Positions 8,037 through 16,875 of a stretch of 64,000 bases of DNA are shown here, one piece after another (positions within the stretch are counted from its first letter, which is position 1; the number at the start of each line of letters is the position of its first letter). The position numbers and the translations under genes are program-made. The stretch comes from Streptomyces kronopolitis (GTDB lineage Bacteria; Actinomycetota; Actinomycetes; Streptomycetales; Streptomycetaceae). The stretch spans positions 124,001-188,000 of the forward strand of contig NZ_BMND01000013.1 of NCBI RefSeq assembly GCF_014646275.1. Reading direction: 5' to 3'. Under the pieces are notes generated by a model that was given only the letters and a program-made list of their open reading frames with translations, made no database searches and had not been told where the DNA came from.

Positions 8037-11000
8037 TCAGGCGGCGGATTCCAGGGCACGCATCCGGGCGCGGGTGCGCTGCGCCTCGGGGCCGGTGTCC
8101 TCCCCGGCCCGCTGCCACTGCTCCCAGCTCTCGCGGTAGGCGTGCAGCGCGGAACGGGAGCCCGCGGTGGCCTCCAGGACCTCGCCGCGGCGGTGGTGGG
8201 CCCGGGCGGCCAGCAGGGCGCTGCCGGCCCGCCGGGCGGCCGCGGCGGCCCGGCGGTAGCAGGCGGCGGCGCGGTCGTGGCGCTCGCGGGAGTCGAAGCG
8301 GCGGTCCAGCAGCAGCTGGACGTCGCCCACTTCGAGCCAGGCCTCGGCGGAGACCGCGGGAGGTACGTCCGCGCCGCGGGCGGCCAGCTCCAGGATCCAG
8401 TCGGCCTCGTGCAGATCGGCGAGCGAGGGGCGGCGCTCGTGGCGCAGCCGCAGGGCGCGGCCGAACAGCAGGCGGTGGCTGCCGAGGTCGGGGTCCTGCG
8501 GCGCGGCCCGGCCCAGCACCTCGCGCAGCACGTGCACCGCCTCGTCGGCCAGCCGCCGGCCCGGCCCGTCGGCCGGCTCCAGCCGGGCGCGCAGCAGCAG
8601 CGCCGCGCCGCGCTCGGCGAGCAGCGCGCTGTGCTCGGGCGAATCGGGGGTGGCCAGCCGGAGGGCGGCGGCCAGCGCGGCGATGGCGGCGTCCAGGGCC
8701 GGCAGGGCGCCGGTGCGGGTGTGCACCGCGCGCTGGGCGGCGGCGGTACGGCGCAGGCTGTCCGCCTCCAGGGCCCGGTCGTCGAGGGCCCGGGCCATCT
8801 CCCGGGCGCGTTCGAGGGTCGGCAGGACCGCGGCCGCTCCCGCGCCGCCGTGCAGCTGGCGGGCCGCCGCCAGGTCGAGCAGCGTGCCGCACACCAGCCG
8901 GTCGGCGGCGCTGCCGCGGCGGCGCAGCAGGACGACGGCGGCATCGAGGTCGTCGGCCGCGCGCATGGCGAGCGCCTCGGCGGCGCGGGGGGCCGCGCCC
9001 TGCCCCCCGGCGGCCCGGCGGGCCTGGTCGAGCAGGACGCCGCCGCGGGCCGCGTAGACCTCGCCGGGCACCTCCTCGCCGCTGGGCCACCGGTCGAGGA
9101 GGGTGGTCAGGGCGCACTCCGCCTCGTCGAGGGGGTCGGGGTCCGGCGCGGCGGCCGATTCCGCGGACGCGCCGGGCAAGGGCGCCGGCGCGGGCAGCGC
9201 GGCCAGCCGGCGCAGCACCTCGGTGCGCAGCACCATGCTCTCCAGGACACGGGGGTCGAGCAGGCTCATCAGCCCGCAGGCGGTGTGCAGATGGCGGGCC
9301 GCGTCGGCGAGGGCGCCGCGCTCCTCCTCGGGTGTGCCGTCGGCCCGGCGCTCCCGGGCGCGGGCGTGGCCGACCCGGCCCAGCACGATCAGCGCCCGGG
9401 TGCGCTCGGCCTCCCGCCCGGCGGTGACGGCCTCCTCGTCGCCGTCGGAGGCCGCACCCGCCGTGGCCCGTTCCGCGGCCCGCACCGCCCGTTCGGCCTC
9501 CTCCAGGGCGTCCGGCTGGCCCCATCTCGCCCAGGCGTGCAGCAGCGCGCGGGCGAGGTCCGTACCGGCCTCGGGCAGCCGGGCGGCGGCGGCGCGCAGC
9601 AGCCGGACGGCCTCGATCAGGTCCCGGACGGTGCGGTCCTGTTCGTAGCGCTCCAGGAGGGCGGCGCCCTCCGCGGCGGGGCCGTCACCGGCGTACGGGC
9701 TGGGCGCGGGCGGGCGCAGCGCCGGTTCGAAGCGGCGCAGCACCCGTTCGGAGACCCGGGCGAAGGGCTCGGGCACCGCGCGGCGGCCGGTCTCGGGCTC
9801 GCGTCCGCTGCCGGAGAGCATGGCGACGGCGACGGCCGGGAAGTTGCGGGCGCTGCGGCCGAAGGTGCGCTCGATGTAGAGCGAGCAGTGCTTGAGGACC
9901 AGGGCGGCCTCGCCCGCGCTGAGCCGGCCGAGGAGTTCGTCGCGCACCCCGGGCGCGAAGTCGTACCAGGGGCCGCTCATCCCGGCCTGCTCCCCCGACT
10001 GCCGCTCCTGCGGCGGGAGTTGCGTCACCAGGCCGCTGAGCAGCACCTCGGCCAGCTCGGCCGGGCCGGTCTGCGGCAGCATCGCCCGCTGGACCAGCTG
10101 GATGACGGGCAGCGCGAGCGGCACGGCCGACAGGTGCACGGCGAGCAGCCGGGCGGCCGGCGAGGCCTGCCGGTCGAAGTCGCGGACCATCCCGGCCGGT
10201 GCGGCGCGCCCGGCGGCGGGCGGCGGGCCGGCGGCGAAGTCGGCGCCGTGGTCGGCCCGTACGACGCAGGCGGCGCCGCGCAGGGCGAGTTCCGCGAGGG
10301 CGGCGGCGAGCCGGGCCCAGGCGCCGAGGGCGGAGGGGGTGGCGGAGAGGACCGGGACGGCGCGTTCACGGGGCGCGCCGGGGCCGCCGGGCGCCGCGGG
10401 GGGCCGCCGGCGGCGGGCCGGGCGGAAATCGAGCGCCTGGTACGAGCCCTGGCGGCGGACGAGGGTGCCGGCGACGGCGGGCAGCAGGGTGCGCGCCCAC
10501 ATCCGCTGCGGCAGCGGCTGGACGACGGCGAGCGGGGCGTCGGCGGCCCAGCGGTAGAGCAACCGCTGCATCCGGCCGTCCCGCCAGAGGGGGCCCGCGC
10601 AGTCGCTGACGACGAGGGTGAGGTGATGGCCGGTCGGGTCGTGCAGCTGGTCGGCGGGGCGCAGCGGGCGGCCGGGGCCGGGGGCCGCGGCGACCCCGAC
10701 GTCCGGGCCGTGCGGATGGAGGTAGTGCACCGTGACGTCGCGGAAGGCGCCCACCCGCTCGCAGACCTGGCGCAGGTCGTGCAGCATCTGCTCCCAGACG
10801 GCCATCGAGGACGAGCCGTCCATCAGCAGCCGCAGCGCGGCGGCCCGGCGGTGCACCCCGCGCAGCACCGGGATGATCATTTCGGCGTGGGCGGAGAGTT
10901 CGGCGGTGGCGGGCTCGTCCAGCTTCCGGCGGGCCGGGGCGACCGGCGGGCGGTAGCGCTGGATGGGCCGCAGGGCCCGCTGGAGCGGCAGCAGTCCGGG

Positions 11001-11435
11001 GAACGCGGAGGCGGCGGGGGCCGCGATGTCGCCGAGCAGCCGGCGGTCCCGGTCGGCGGTCCGCTCGTCCAGGGCGGGCAGCAGCTCCGCGACCCGGCGC
11101 CGGGCGCCGTCCCGCAGCGTGGAGGGGGCGGCCCCCTCCTCCCCGGGGCCGTCCCGTGCACCGTCCTCGCGGCCGGGCGGCGAGGCCCCGTCGGCGTACG
11201 GGGTGGCGGCCGGTCCCACCCGGAAGGCGGCCGGATCCGCGCGGCGGGGAGGGTCCGGCTCCGGGGGCCCGGGGTCCCCGGCACCGTCGGGCGGCGCCTC
11301 CGGGGTGATCCACTGGGCGAGCCAGAGGGCGTCGGCCATCCCGCGGGCGTCGGCCGGCAGTCCCGCGGCCGTCAGCCGGGCGACGAGTTCGTCGAGGGGC
11401 CCCGGGCCGGGCTCCCCGGGAGGCACCGCGCTCAC
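8037..11435 (-). CDS. SAV_2336-like vWA protein with helical-repeat C-terminus
   Basis: 1,132 aa. The N-terminus (LDELVARLTAAG...ADALWLAQW) resembles the domain named after S. avermitilis SAV_2336. A vWA-like domain follows at ~200-345, with MIDAS motif D206-G-S-S-S210 and the later metal-site segment VVSDC (D278). The C-terminal half is Ala/Leu/Arg-rich helical sequence with TPR-like periodicity. The GTG start overlaps the MoxR stop by four bases, so the two are translationally coupled. MoxR/vWA pairs act as chaperone-like remodelling machines; here the pair is the core of a vWA-MoxR-VMAP ternary system. No transmembrane segment is visible, so it is probably cytoplasmic. Confidence 0.8.
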   Translation of the reverse strand: MSAVPPGEPGPGPLDELVARLTAAGLPADARGMADALWLAQWITPEAPPDGAGDPGPPEPDPPRRADPAAFRVGPAATPYADGASPPGREDGARDGPGEEGAAPSTLRDGARRRVAELLPALDERTADRDRRLLGDIAAPAASAFPGLLPLQRALRPIQRYRPPVAPARRKLDEPATAELSAHAEMIIPVLRGVHRRAAALRLLMDGSSSMAVWEQMLHDLRQVCERVGAFRDVTVHYLHPHGPDVGVAAAPGPGRPLRPADQLHDPTGHHLTLVVSDCAGPLWRDGRMQRLLYRWAADAPLAVVQPLPQRMWARTLLPAVAGTLVRRQGSYQALDFRPARRRRPPAAPGGPGAPRERAVPVLSATPSALGAWARLAAALAELALRGAACVVRADHGADFAAGPPPAAGRAAPAGMVRDFDRQASPAARLLAVHLSAVPLALPVIQLVQRAMLPQTGPAELAEVLLSGLVTQLPPQERQSGEQAGMSGPWYDFAPGVRDELLGRLSAGEAALVLKHCSLYIERTFGRSARNFPAVAVAMLSGSGREPETGRRAVPEPFARVSERVLRRFEPALRPPAPSPYAGDGPAAEGAALLERYEQDRTVRDLIEAVRLLRAAAARLPEAGTDLARALLHAWARWGQPDALEEAERAVRAAERATAGAASDGDEEAVTAGREAERTRALIVLGRVGHARARERRADGTPEEERGALADAARHLHTACGLMSLLDPRVLESMVLRTEVLRRLAALPAPAPLPGASAESAAAPDPDPLDEAECALTTLLDRWPSGEEVPGEVYAARGGVLLDQARRAAGGQGAAPRAAEALAMRAADDLDAAVVLLRRRGSAADRLVCGTLLDLAAARQLHGGAGAAAVLPTLERAREMARALDDRALEADSLRRTAAAQRAVHTRTGALPALDAAIAALAAALRLATPDSPEHSALLAERGAALLLRARLEPADGPGRRLADEAVHVLREVLGRAAPQDPDLGSHRLLFGRALRLRHERRPSLADLHEADWILELAARGADVPPAVSAEAWLEVGDVQLLLDRRFDSRERHDRAAACYRRAAAAARRAGSALLAARAHHRRGEVLEATAGSRSALHAYRESWEQWQRAGEDTGPEAQRTRARMRALESAA

Positions 11436-12487
11436 CTCGTCCGATCGAGCGGACGCATCAGCTCCGCCGTCAGACGCCGCCGGGTCTCCTCCTCGTCCTC
11501 GTCCGTCCAGCCGGCCTTCTGGGTGAGGTGGATGGCGTTGAAGAGCTGGTCGACGGCGCGGACGTCGCCGGGCTCGCGGTCCAGGAACCGGTCGATCACC
11601 GCGTCGTAGCGCTCGGCGGCGCCCTCGCCGAAATGCGCCCGCACCATGGCGGCGAGCCGCTCCTTGTCGGGGACCGGGATGTGGAGGTGGATGCAGCGGC
11701 GCAACAGGGGCGCCGGGAAGTCGCGTTCGCCGTTGCTGGTGAGGACGATGAAGGGGAAGGCGTGGCAGCGCACCCGGCCGTCGCGCACGGTCACCTGCGC
11801 GCCGTCGTCGCTGAGCACCTCCACCTCGGGGGCGGATCCGGCCAGCCGCTCCAGCTCCGGAATCCGGAACTCCCCTTCCTCCAGCACGTTGAGGAGGTCG
11901 TTGGGCAGGTCGATGTCGCTCTTGTCGAGCTCGTCGACGAGCAGCACCCGGGGGCGGGCGGACGGCAGCAGGGCCGTGCCCAGCGGGCCGAGGCGGATGT
12001 AGCGGCCGATGCCGCCGCCCGGCTCGTCGGTGGGGTCGTCGCCGGGCGGTGCCGCGCTCTGCGCGCCGGCCGGGATGGCGCGGGCGATCTGGAGGTCCTG
12101 GAGGCGGCCGATGGCGTCGTAGTCGTAGAGGCCCTCGCGCAGCGTGCTGCGGCTGACGACGGGCCAGCCGAGCACCCGGCCCAGGCCGAGTTCGTAGGCC
12201 ACCGAATGCGCCAGGGTGCTCTTGCCGCTGCCCGGGGCGCCGGTCACCAGCAGCGGGCGGCGCAGATACAGGGCGGCGTTGACCAGTTCGCGCTCGGTCT
12301 CGCCGGGGCGGTGGTGGCTGGCCTCGCGGTGCTGCACACCGAGCCGGCGTTCGGAGGACGGGTCGAGGGCGGCGGGCGGCGCCACGAGGGGGCCACCGTC
12401 GAAATCGCGCCAGGGCGGGGGTGGCGGAAGATGCTCAATTCCGTCGTGCGGTGCCCCCGCACCGCGGTAGATGAGCCAGTCGCTCAC
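11432..12487 (-). CDS. MoxR-type AAA+ ATPase
   Basis: 351 aa from a GTG with GAGGAG seven bases upstream. A GTG 12 codons earlier is in frame but has no such site, and VSDWLIYRGAGAPHDGI matches the usual start of these system-specific MoxR proteins as I recall them. Walker A is GAPGSGKST (83-91), Walker B VLLVDELDK (~181-189), sensor 1 VLTSNGERDFP (~248). These are hallmarks of MoxR AAA+ ATPases, which work with vWA partners. Its stop overlaps the vWA gene start. A 366-nt gap with repeated boxes separates it from the VMAP gene upstream, so it may have its own promoter. Confidence 0.88.
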   Translation of the reverse strand: MSDWLIYRGAGAPHDGIEHLPPPPPWRDFDGGPLVAPPAALDPSSERRLGVQHREASHHRPGETERELVNAALYLRRPLLVTGAPGSGKSTLAHSVAYELGLGRVLGWPVVSRSTLREGLYDYDAIGRLQDLQIARAIPAGAQSAAPPGDDPTDEPGGGIGRYIRLGPLGTALLPSARPRVLLVDELDKSDIDLPNDLLNVLEEGEFRIPELERLAGSAPEVEVLSDDGAQVTVRDGRVRCHAFPFIVLTSNGERDFPAPLLRRCIHLHIPVPDKERLAAMVRAHFGEGAAERYDAVIDRFLDREPGDVRAVDQLFNAIHLTQKAGWTDEDEEETRRRLTAELMRPLDRTR

Positions 12488-12853
12488 GTCGGAACTCCTC
12501 GTCGCCGGCCAGGCATCGGTCACGAGCGATGGTCATGGCCCATCGCCGCGGTCCTCGGCATCCGCTCCGCCTCCCCCGCGTCGCCACCCGCCTCGCGCCG
12601 TCACGTCCTCACGAAGCGCCATCAGGTCCTCACGAACAAGTCTTCCACGAAGCTATGACAGTACCCACGCCCGCGGAAGCACACGGGGCGGTTTCCGGTC
12701 TCCCGTGCACCCGTTCAGGGGACTCAAGTGCCCTGCCCGGGGCGCCACTTGCCGCACGAGGGGCGGACGCGGCCGCTCCGGGCCCCGGGCGCACGGGAGG
12801 TGTACGGGGCGTACGCCGCGCCCCGGCGGACCCGGGGGCGGCTCCGGTGGTGC
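12488..12853. other. Intergenic gap inside the conflict-system gene set
   Basis: 366 nt between the VMAP stop and the MoxR start. No convincing ORF is present on either strand. It contains the three direct repeats annotated at 12605-12651, about 120-165 nt upstream of moxR, and is the most likely place for an internal promoter. Confidence 0.6.
12605..12651 (-). promoter_or_regulatory. Three direct repeats TTCGTGRRGAC upstream of moxR
   Basis: Read on the minus strand, copies lie at 12640-12651 (TTCGTGGAAGAC), 12626-12636 (TTCGTGAGGAC) and 12605-12615 (TTCGTGAGGAC). The two exact copies are 21 bp apart, two helical turns. This resembles an array of activator or repressor half-sites. The cognate regulator is unknown. 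Confidence 0.4.
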
Positions 12854-14998
12854 TCACCCCGGCGACAGCTGGGGCCGGTCCGTGAACAGCGGCGGGATCG
12901 GGTCCTCCGGGTCGTCGTAGAGGAGCACCAGGTCACGGGCCCAGTGCGTGCCCTCCTCCGCGGCCTCGGCGGCCTTCGCCCGCAGCTGCCGCACCAGCTC
13001 CGGCAGCCGGGCCACCCCGCCCGACCCCTCCAGCAACTCCCGCACCCCGCGGTGGAATTCCTCGCAGACCGCGTCGCAGTCCCGCTCCTCGCCGTGGCCG
13101 CGGGCCGGCCACAACCCGGCCGGGAAGCCGGTGTCCAGGGCGACGCCCACCGCGTCCCGGCCGAACCCGTCGGCGACGGAGTGGCACAGCGCGGGCAGCG
13201 CACCCTCGCCGGCCGTCTCCAGCAGCCGCCAGACCGACTCGGCGCAGGCGCCGAGGCGCGCGCCGGCGCCCTCGCGCGGCCCGACCCGCAGCGCCTGGAG
13301 GGCGGGGGCGGTGCGCAGGCCCTGCCAGCGCTGCCACCAGGCGGGGTCGACCTGCTCGCGCCGCCCCTGGTCCCGCAGGATCACCGCACGGCCGGGGCCC
13401 ACCGGCCGCAGCCGCGCGGTGCGCCGGGCCGAGGCCGCGACCTCCCACTGGCCGGCGGCGGTGTGCCAGCGCCCCTCGGGGACGGCAACCTCCAGGCGCA
13501 CGCGGGCGCCCGGCCCGGCCGCCCCGTCGGCCCGCAGCAGCCGCCCGCCGAGCTGCCGCAGCACCTGCTCCCGGGCCTGCTCGAACGGCACGCCGCCGGC
13601 CGACTCCTGCACGTCCACCCGCAGCCACTGCCCCTGCCCGTAGCCCTCGCTGACCGACCAGTTGAACAGCTCGGCCGCGCCCTCGTCGTAGAACAGCGGC
13701 TCGAACTCGACGAGGACGGAGCGCGGCCGGCGGCGCACCGGCCCTATCCGGCGCCGGTCCTGGGGCTGCAGCACCACCGCCTTGGCCTGGACGAACTCCG
13801 CGAGGCGGACCGCCTGCGCGCGGACCGCGGCGGCCGCCTCGCCCGGTTCGTCGCGCACCTCGTCGGCGGCCAGCTGCGCCACGATCCGCAGATAGTGCAC
13901 GAAGGTGCGCAGCTCGGTGTACGGGTCGCTGCCCTGGTAGAGCGCGCCGTGCCCGTCCCGCCAGGTGCGCAGCGCCCAGGCCGCGGGCCGCTCGCCGCGC
14001 TCCAGCGCCTCCCCCACGGCCGCCTCCACGACCAGCGGATCGCGCGGCGCGGGCAGCCGGGCGAGCAGGTCCAGCGCCTGCAGCCGCTCCTGGATGCCCC
14101 ACAGCCGGCCGCGGCCCGCCATGATCGCGTGCTGGGCGTCGAACCAGGTGGGTCCGGTGGCGCGGCCGAGCTCCTGACCGGCCCAGTGCCAGCGGTCGTG
14201 CAGGCTCATCAGCGCGTGGTACGGGTCGGGCCCGAGCCCCTCGGCGCCGGCGACCAGATGCTCGGGACCCAGCCCGCGCAGCGCGGTGACCGGCACCGCG
14301 AGCCCGACGTGGTCCTGGAGGTGGCGGCCCTTGACGATGCCGACCACCTCGCCCCGGTCGCAGTCGATCAGCGGCCCGCCGGAGGCGCCGGGCGCCACCC
14401 GGACATCGCTGCCGAACTGGAGGCCCCGGGCGTCCCGGGCACCGAAGCGGACCGCGATGAAGGCGTCCACCGGGGAAGCGGGGGCGTCGCGTTCGGCGCG
14501 CGCGCCGGGCCAAGCCGCGCCCCCGCGCGCCCCGTCGCCCTCCTCCCCGGCCGCCTCCCCGCCCGACCGGTCGTGGCCGCGGAAGATGTAGGCGTCCTCC
14601 AGGAGCGTCGCCGGCTGGTCGCTGAGCCAGGCGCAGGGGTGGCGGGGCTCCGGGTCGAGCAGCCGGAGCAGGGCGAGGTCGGCGCGGGCAGCGCCGGGAG
14701 CGGCCTCCGGCGCGGGCCGGCTCAGGTCGTACGCCGGGCGCGCGGCCGCCACCCGGCCGCCGAACGCGACCCCGACGACCCCGTCCGGTCCCGTCTCCCG
14801 GCGCCGCCCGTCACCGGCCGCCAGCACATGGGCGCAGGTCAGCACCCATCCCGGGGCGATGAACACCCCGCTGCCCCACATCCGGGGGGCGGCCGCGCCC
14901 GGTGCGGGACGCAGCCCGACGGTGGCGCGTCCGGCGTGGTCGAGGAGCTGTGCGTAGCGGGCGCGGTCGCCGGGGGTACGGCCCTGGGGGGTGGCCAT
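12854..14998 (-). CDS. Trypsin-like peptidase / VMAP-type protein
   Basis: 714 aa. The N-terminal ~240 residues form a trypsin-fold serine peptidase with a complete triad: H57 in TCAHVL, D107 in ADLALL, S206 in GASGGPL. The remaining ~470 residues match the vWA-MoxR-associated protein (VMAP) layout, with middle and C-terminal domains; CDAVCEEFHRGV and LLYDDPEDPIPP lie near the end. No signal peptide is visible, so the peptidase is probably cytoplasmic. The ATG overlaps the stop of the Trypco1 gene (ATGA), which couples their translation. In this family the peptidase is thought to be an effector triggered through the MoxR/vWA pair; that is established only by comparative genomics. Confidence 0.85.
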   Translation of the reverse strand: MATPQGRTPGDRARYAQLLDHAGRATVGLRPAPGAAAPRMWGSGVFIAPGWVLTCAHVLAAGDGRRRETGPDGVVGVAFGGRVAAARPAYDLSRPAPEAAPGAARADLALLRLLDPEPRHPCAWLSDQPATLLEDAYIFRGHDRSGGEAAGEEGDGARGGAAWPGARAERDAPASPVDAFIAVRFGARDARGLQFGSDVRVAPGASGGPLIDCDRGEVVGIVKGRHLQDHVGLAVPVTALRGLGPEHLVAGAEGLGPDPYHALMSLHDRWHWAGQELGRATGPTWFDAQHAIMAGRGRLWGIQERLQALDLLARLPAPRDPLVVEAAVGEALERGERPAAWALRTWRDGHGALYQGSDPYTELRTFVHYLRIVAQLAADEVRDEPGEAAAAVRAQAVRLAEFVQAKAVVLQPQDRRRIGPVRRRPRSVLVEFEPLFYDEGAAELFNWSVSEGYGQGQWLRVDVQESAGGVPFEQAREQVLRQLGGRLLRADGAAGPGARVRLEVAVPEGRWHTAAGQWEVAASARRTARLRPVGPGRAVILRDQGRREQVDPAWWQRWQGLRTAPALQALRVGPREGAGARLGACAESVWRLLETAGEGALPALCHSVADGFGRDAVGVALDTGFPAGLWPARGHGEERDCDAVCEEFHRGVRELLEGSGGVARLPELVRQLRAKAAEAAEEGTHWARDLVLLYDDPEDPIPPLFTDRPQLSPG

Positions 14999-15426
14999 CA
15001 GCGGCTCGGATCGTCCGGCTCCCGGCGGTCGCCCGTATGCTCCCGGTCCTCGTGATGCTCCCGGTCCTCGCGCCGCCAGGTGAGCGTGATGGAGAGGTTC
15101 GACTTCGCCTCGCCGTCCGCGAGCAGGGCGACGGCCTTGCCCGGCTTGGCCGACAGCTCCACGCCGAAGGTCACGCTGGTCTCGTGCGGCGCGATCGGGG
15201 CCGCGGCCCGGCGGACGCTGGTGGCGACCCCGCCGATCACCTCGCGGAGCCCCTCGACCCGGGCGCCGAGCGCGTCCCAGACCCCGACGTCCTCGAACTC
15301 CCCGTCCGCGGCGTCCGGAGCACCCGGGTCGTCCGCCGCGTCGAGCCCGGGGGCGTCGAGCCGGGAGACCCGGGCCCAGACCTCCGTGCCGTCGGGCAGC
15401 TCGATGCGCTGCGCGCGCTCTTGCAT
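14998..15426 (-). CDS. Trypsin-co-occurring domain protein (Trypco1 / CU044_2847 family)
   Basis: 142 aa from an ATG with a near-perfect AGGAGG five bases upstream; the longer frame to 15801 has no such support. The C-terminal pattern SVTFGVELSAKPGKAVAL followed by NLSITLTW is the Trypco1 signature, a small beta-rich domain encoded next to trypsin-like conflict proteins. The last ~20 residues are charged and low-complexity. It is the first gene of the set and overlaps the VMAP start. A regulatory or adaptor role for the peptidase is inferred from the constant pairing. Confidence 0.82.
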   Translation of the reverse strand: MQERAQRIELPDGTEVWARVSRLDAPGLDAADDPGAPDAADGEFEDVGVWDALGARVEGLREVIGGVATSVRRAAAPIAPHETSVTFGVELSAKPGKAVALLADGEAKSNLSITLTWRREDREHHEDREHTGDRREPDDPSR

Positions 15427-15579
15427 CACGGCCTCCTGCTCCCCGTGAGCGGCGATGTCCCCATCACCGCCCGACCGTTGACAGGTGATCAGGCTAGCCC
15501 CCGGCCGTCTGTGGCGCGAGAGGTCCATGAGCCTGCCTATCCTGGCTGGGAATGACCCATGAACCCTTGTGGAGAGCGC

Positions 15580-15762
15580 GTGTATTTCACTGACCGTGGC
15601 ATCGAAGAGCTGGAGAGCCGACGCGGCGAGGAGGAGGTCAGCCTCGGCTGGCTGGCCGACCAGCTGCGGACGTTCGTGGACCTGAACCCGGACTTCGAGG
15701 TACCGGTGGAGCGGCTGGCCACCTGGCTGGCCCGGCTGGACGACGAGGACGAGGACGACTAG
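15580..15762 (+). CDS. DUF6104 family small acidic protein
   Basis: 60 aa from GTG at 15580, preceded by GTGGAG; homologs recalled from Streptomyces begin at the equivalent YFTDRGIEELE, so the ATG at 15559 is less likely. The sequence is acidic with a DDEDEDD tail and is conserved in streptomycetes. The function is unknown. It is divergent from the Trypco1 gene. Confidence 0.75.
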   Translation: MYFTDRGIEELESRRGEEEVSLGWLADQLRTFVDLNPDFEVPVERLATWLARLDDEDEDD

Positions 15763-15793
15763 GGGACGGCCCGGGACCGGGGCCCGCCCACCT

Positions 15794-15870
15794 CGCGACA
15801 TGACCCCCTCGCGACATACTGCTTGACTTCGAGAATCCGCGATATATCGTGTCCACCGAGGACGCGATAT
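15794..15870 (+). promoter_or_regulatory. Repeated CGCGAYAT boxes upstream of the DUF4097-padR operon
   Basis: CGCGACAT occurs at 15794 and 15810, CGCGATAT at 15838 and 15863. The third forms a near-palindrome GCGATATATCGT. A TTGACT -35-like element lies at 15823. AT-rich palindromic operators are typical of PadR-family repressors, and a padR gene is second in this operon, so autoregulation is likely. Confidence 0.5.
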
Positions 15871-15878
15871 GTTGCGTT

Positions 15879-15908
15879 GCGGTACCCGCCGTCGCGGTAC
15901 CCGCCGTC
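15879..15908. repeat. 15-bp tandem duplication in the leader of the DUF4097 gene
   Basis: Two perfect adjacent copies of GCGGTACCCGCCGTC, between the candidate operators and the RBS of the DUF4097 gene. Confidence 0.7.
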
Positions 15909-15946
15909 GCGCTCCTCACCGTTGCAGGGCTCACAGGGGAGGCCAG

Positions 15947-16873
15947 ATGTCAGCCGGGACCGGGTGGACGCAGAATCCGATGCAGGTGTCCGCACCACGC
16001 ACGCTGGAGGTCACCGACCCCGTCGAGGTGCTCACCGTGCGGGTGTACGGCGGCACGGTCAATGTCGTCGGCACCACGGACGGCGGCCCCGCCCGGGTGG
16101 AGGTCAGCGAGCTGGACGGCTCGCCGCTGACCGTCTCGTGCCACGACGGTGTGCTGTCCGTCGCGTACGAGGACCTCCCCTGGCGGGGCTTCTTGAAGTT
16201 CCTCGACCGCCGGGCCTGGAACCGCAGGGCGGTGGTCTCCGTGACGGTGCCGGCCGGCACCCGCGTCGAGGTCGGCGTGATCCGCGCCGGCGCGGTGGTC
16301 TCGGGCATCTCGGGGCGGACCGACGTGCGCGGCGTCTCCGGCGACAGCACCCTGGTCGGCCTGACCGGCACGGTGCTCGCCGAGACCGTCTCGGGCGATG
16401 TCGAGGTGCAGTCGCTCACCGGCGATCTGCGCTTCCACTCCGTCTCGGGGAACCTGACCGTCATCGACGGTGCGGGCGGCGGGGTGCAGGCGGACTCCGT
16501 CAGCGGCGACATGGTCCTCGACCTGACGCCCGGCAAGGGCGCCGACATCGCCCTGACGACGGTCTCCGGGGAGGTCGCCATCCGGCTGCCCGACCCGGCC
16601 GACGCCCGGGTGGAGGCCAACACCACCTCCGGCACGATCGCCAACGCCTTCGACGACCTGCGGGTCAGCGGCCAGTGGGGCACCAAGCGGATCACCGGCT
16701 CCCTGGGCGCCGGCACCGGCTCGCTCAAGGCCACCACCGTCTCCGGCGGCCTGGCCCTGCTGCGCCGCCCCGCCCGCGAGGACGAGGACCACGGCGCTCC
16801 CGACGCCGGCCACGGCTCCGGCCCGCACGAGGACTCCCCCACCGCCCCCACCACCAGGAAGAAGGTGCGCTGA
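15947..16873 (+). CDS. DUF4097 beta-strand-repeat protein
   Basis: 308 aa from ATG at 15947 with AGGGGAGG upstream; the in-frame start 26 codons earlier overlaps the tandem repeat and has no RBS. Most of the protein is a run of short beta-strand repeats of the type TVSGDVEV / SVSGNLTV / TVSGEVAI, the DUF4097 right-handed beta-helix pattern. There is no signal peptide or membrane segment. The C-terminal 40 residues are low-complexity. In Streptomyces the gene is regularly paired with a padR gene, here 2 nt downstream. Function unknown; possibly a scaffold or envelope-stress-related protein. Confidence 0.85.
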   Translation: MSAGTGWTQNPMQVSAPRTLEVTDPVEVLTVRVYGGTVNVVGTTDGGPARVEVSELDGSPLTVSCHDGVLSVAYEDLPWRGFLKFLDRRAWNRRAVVSVTVPAGTRVEVGVIRAGAVVSGISGRTDVRGVSGDSTLVGLTGTVLAETVSGDVEVQSLTGDLRFHSVSGNLTVIDGAGGGVQADSVSGDMVLDLTPGKGADIALTTVSGEVAIRLPDPADARVEANTTSGTIANAFDDLRVSGQWGTKRITGSLGAGTGSLKATTVSGGLALLRRPAREDEDHGAPDAGHGSGPHEDSPTAPTTRKKVR

Positions 16874-16875
16874 CC

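Noticed and set aside
7776..11609. 1,277-aa plus-strand open frame opposite the vWA gene
   Set aside because: Gly/Gln/Arg-rich shadow frame; the minus strand carries the MIDAS motif, an RBS-linked overlap and coherent helices.
12529..12885. 118-aa plus-strand ORF in the island gap
   Set aside because: Low-complexity translation without RBS and overlapping the VMAP 3' end.
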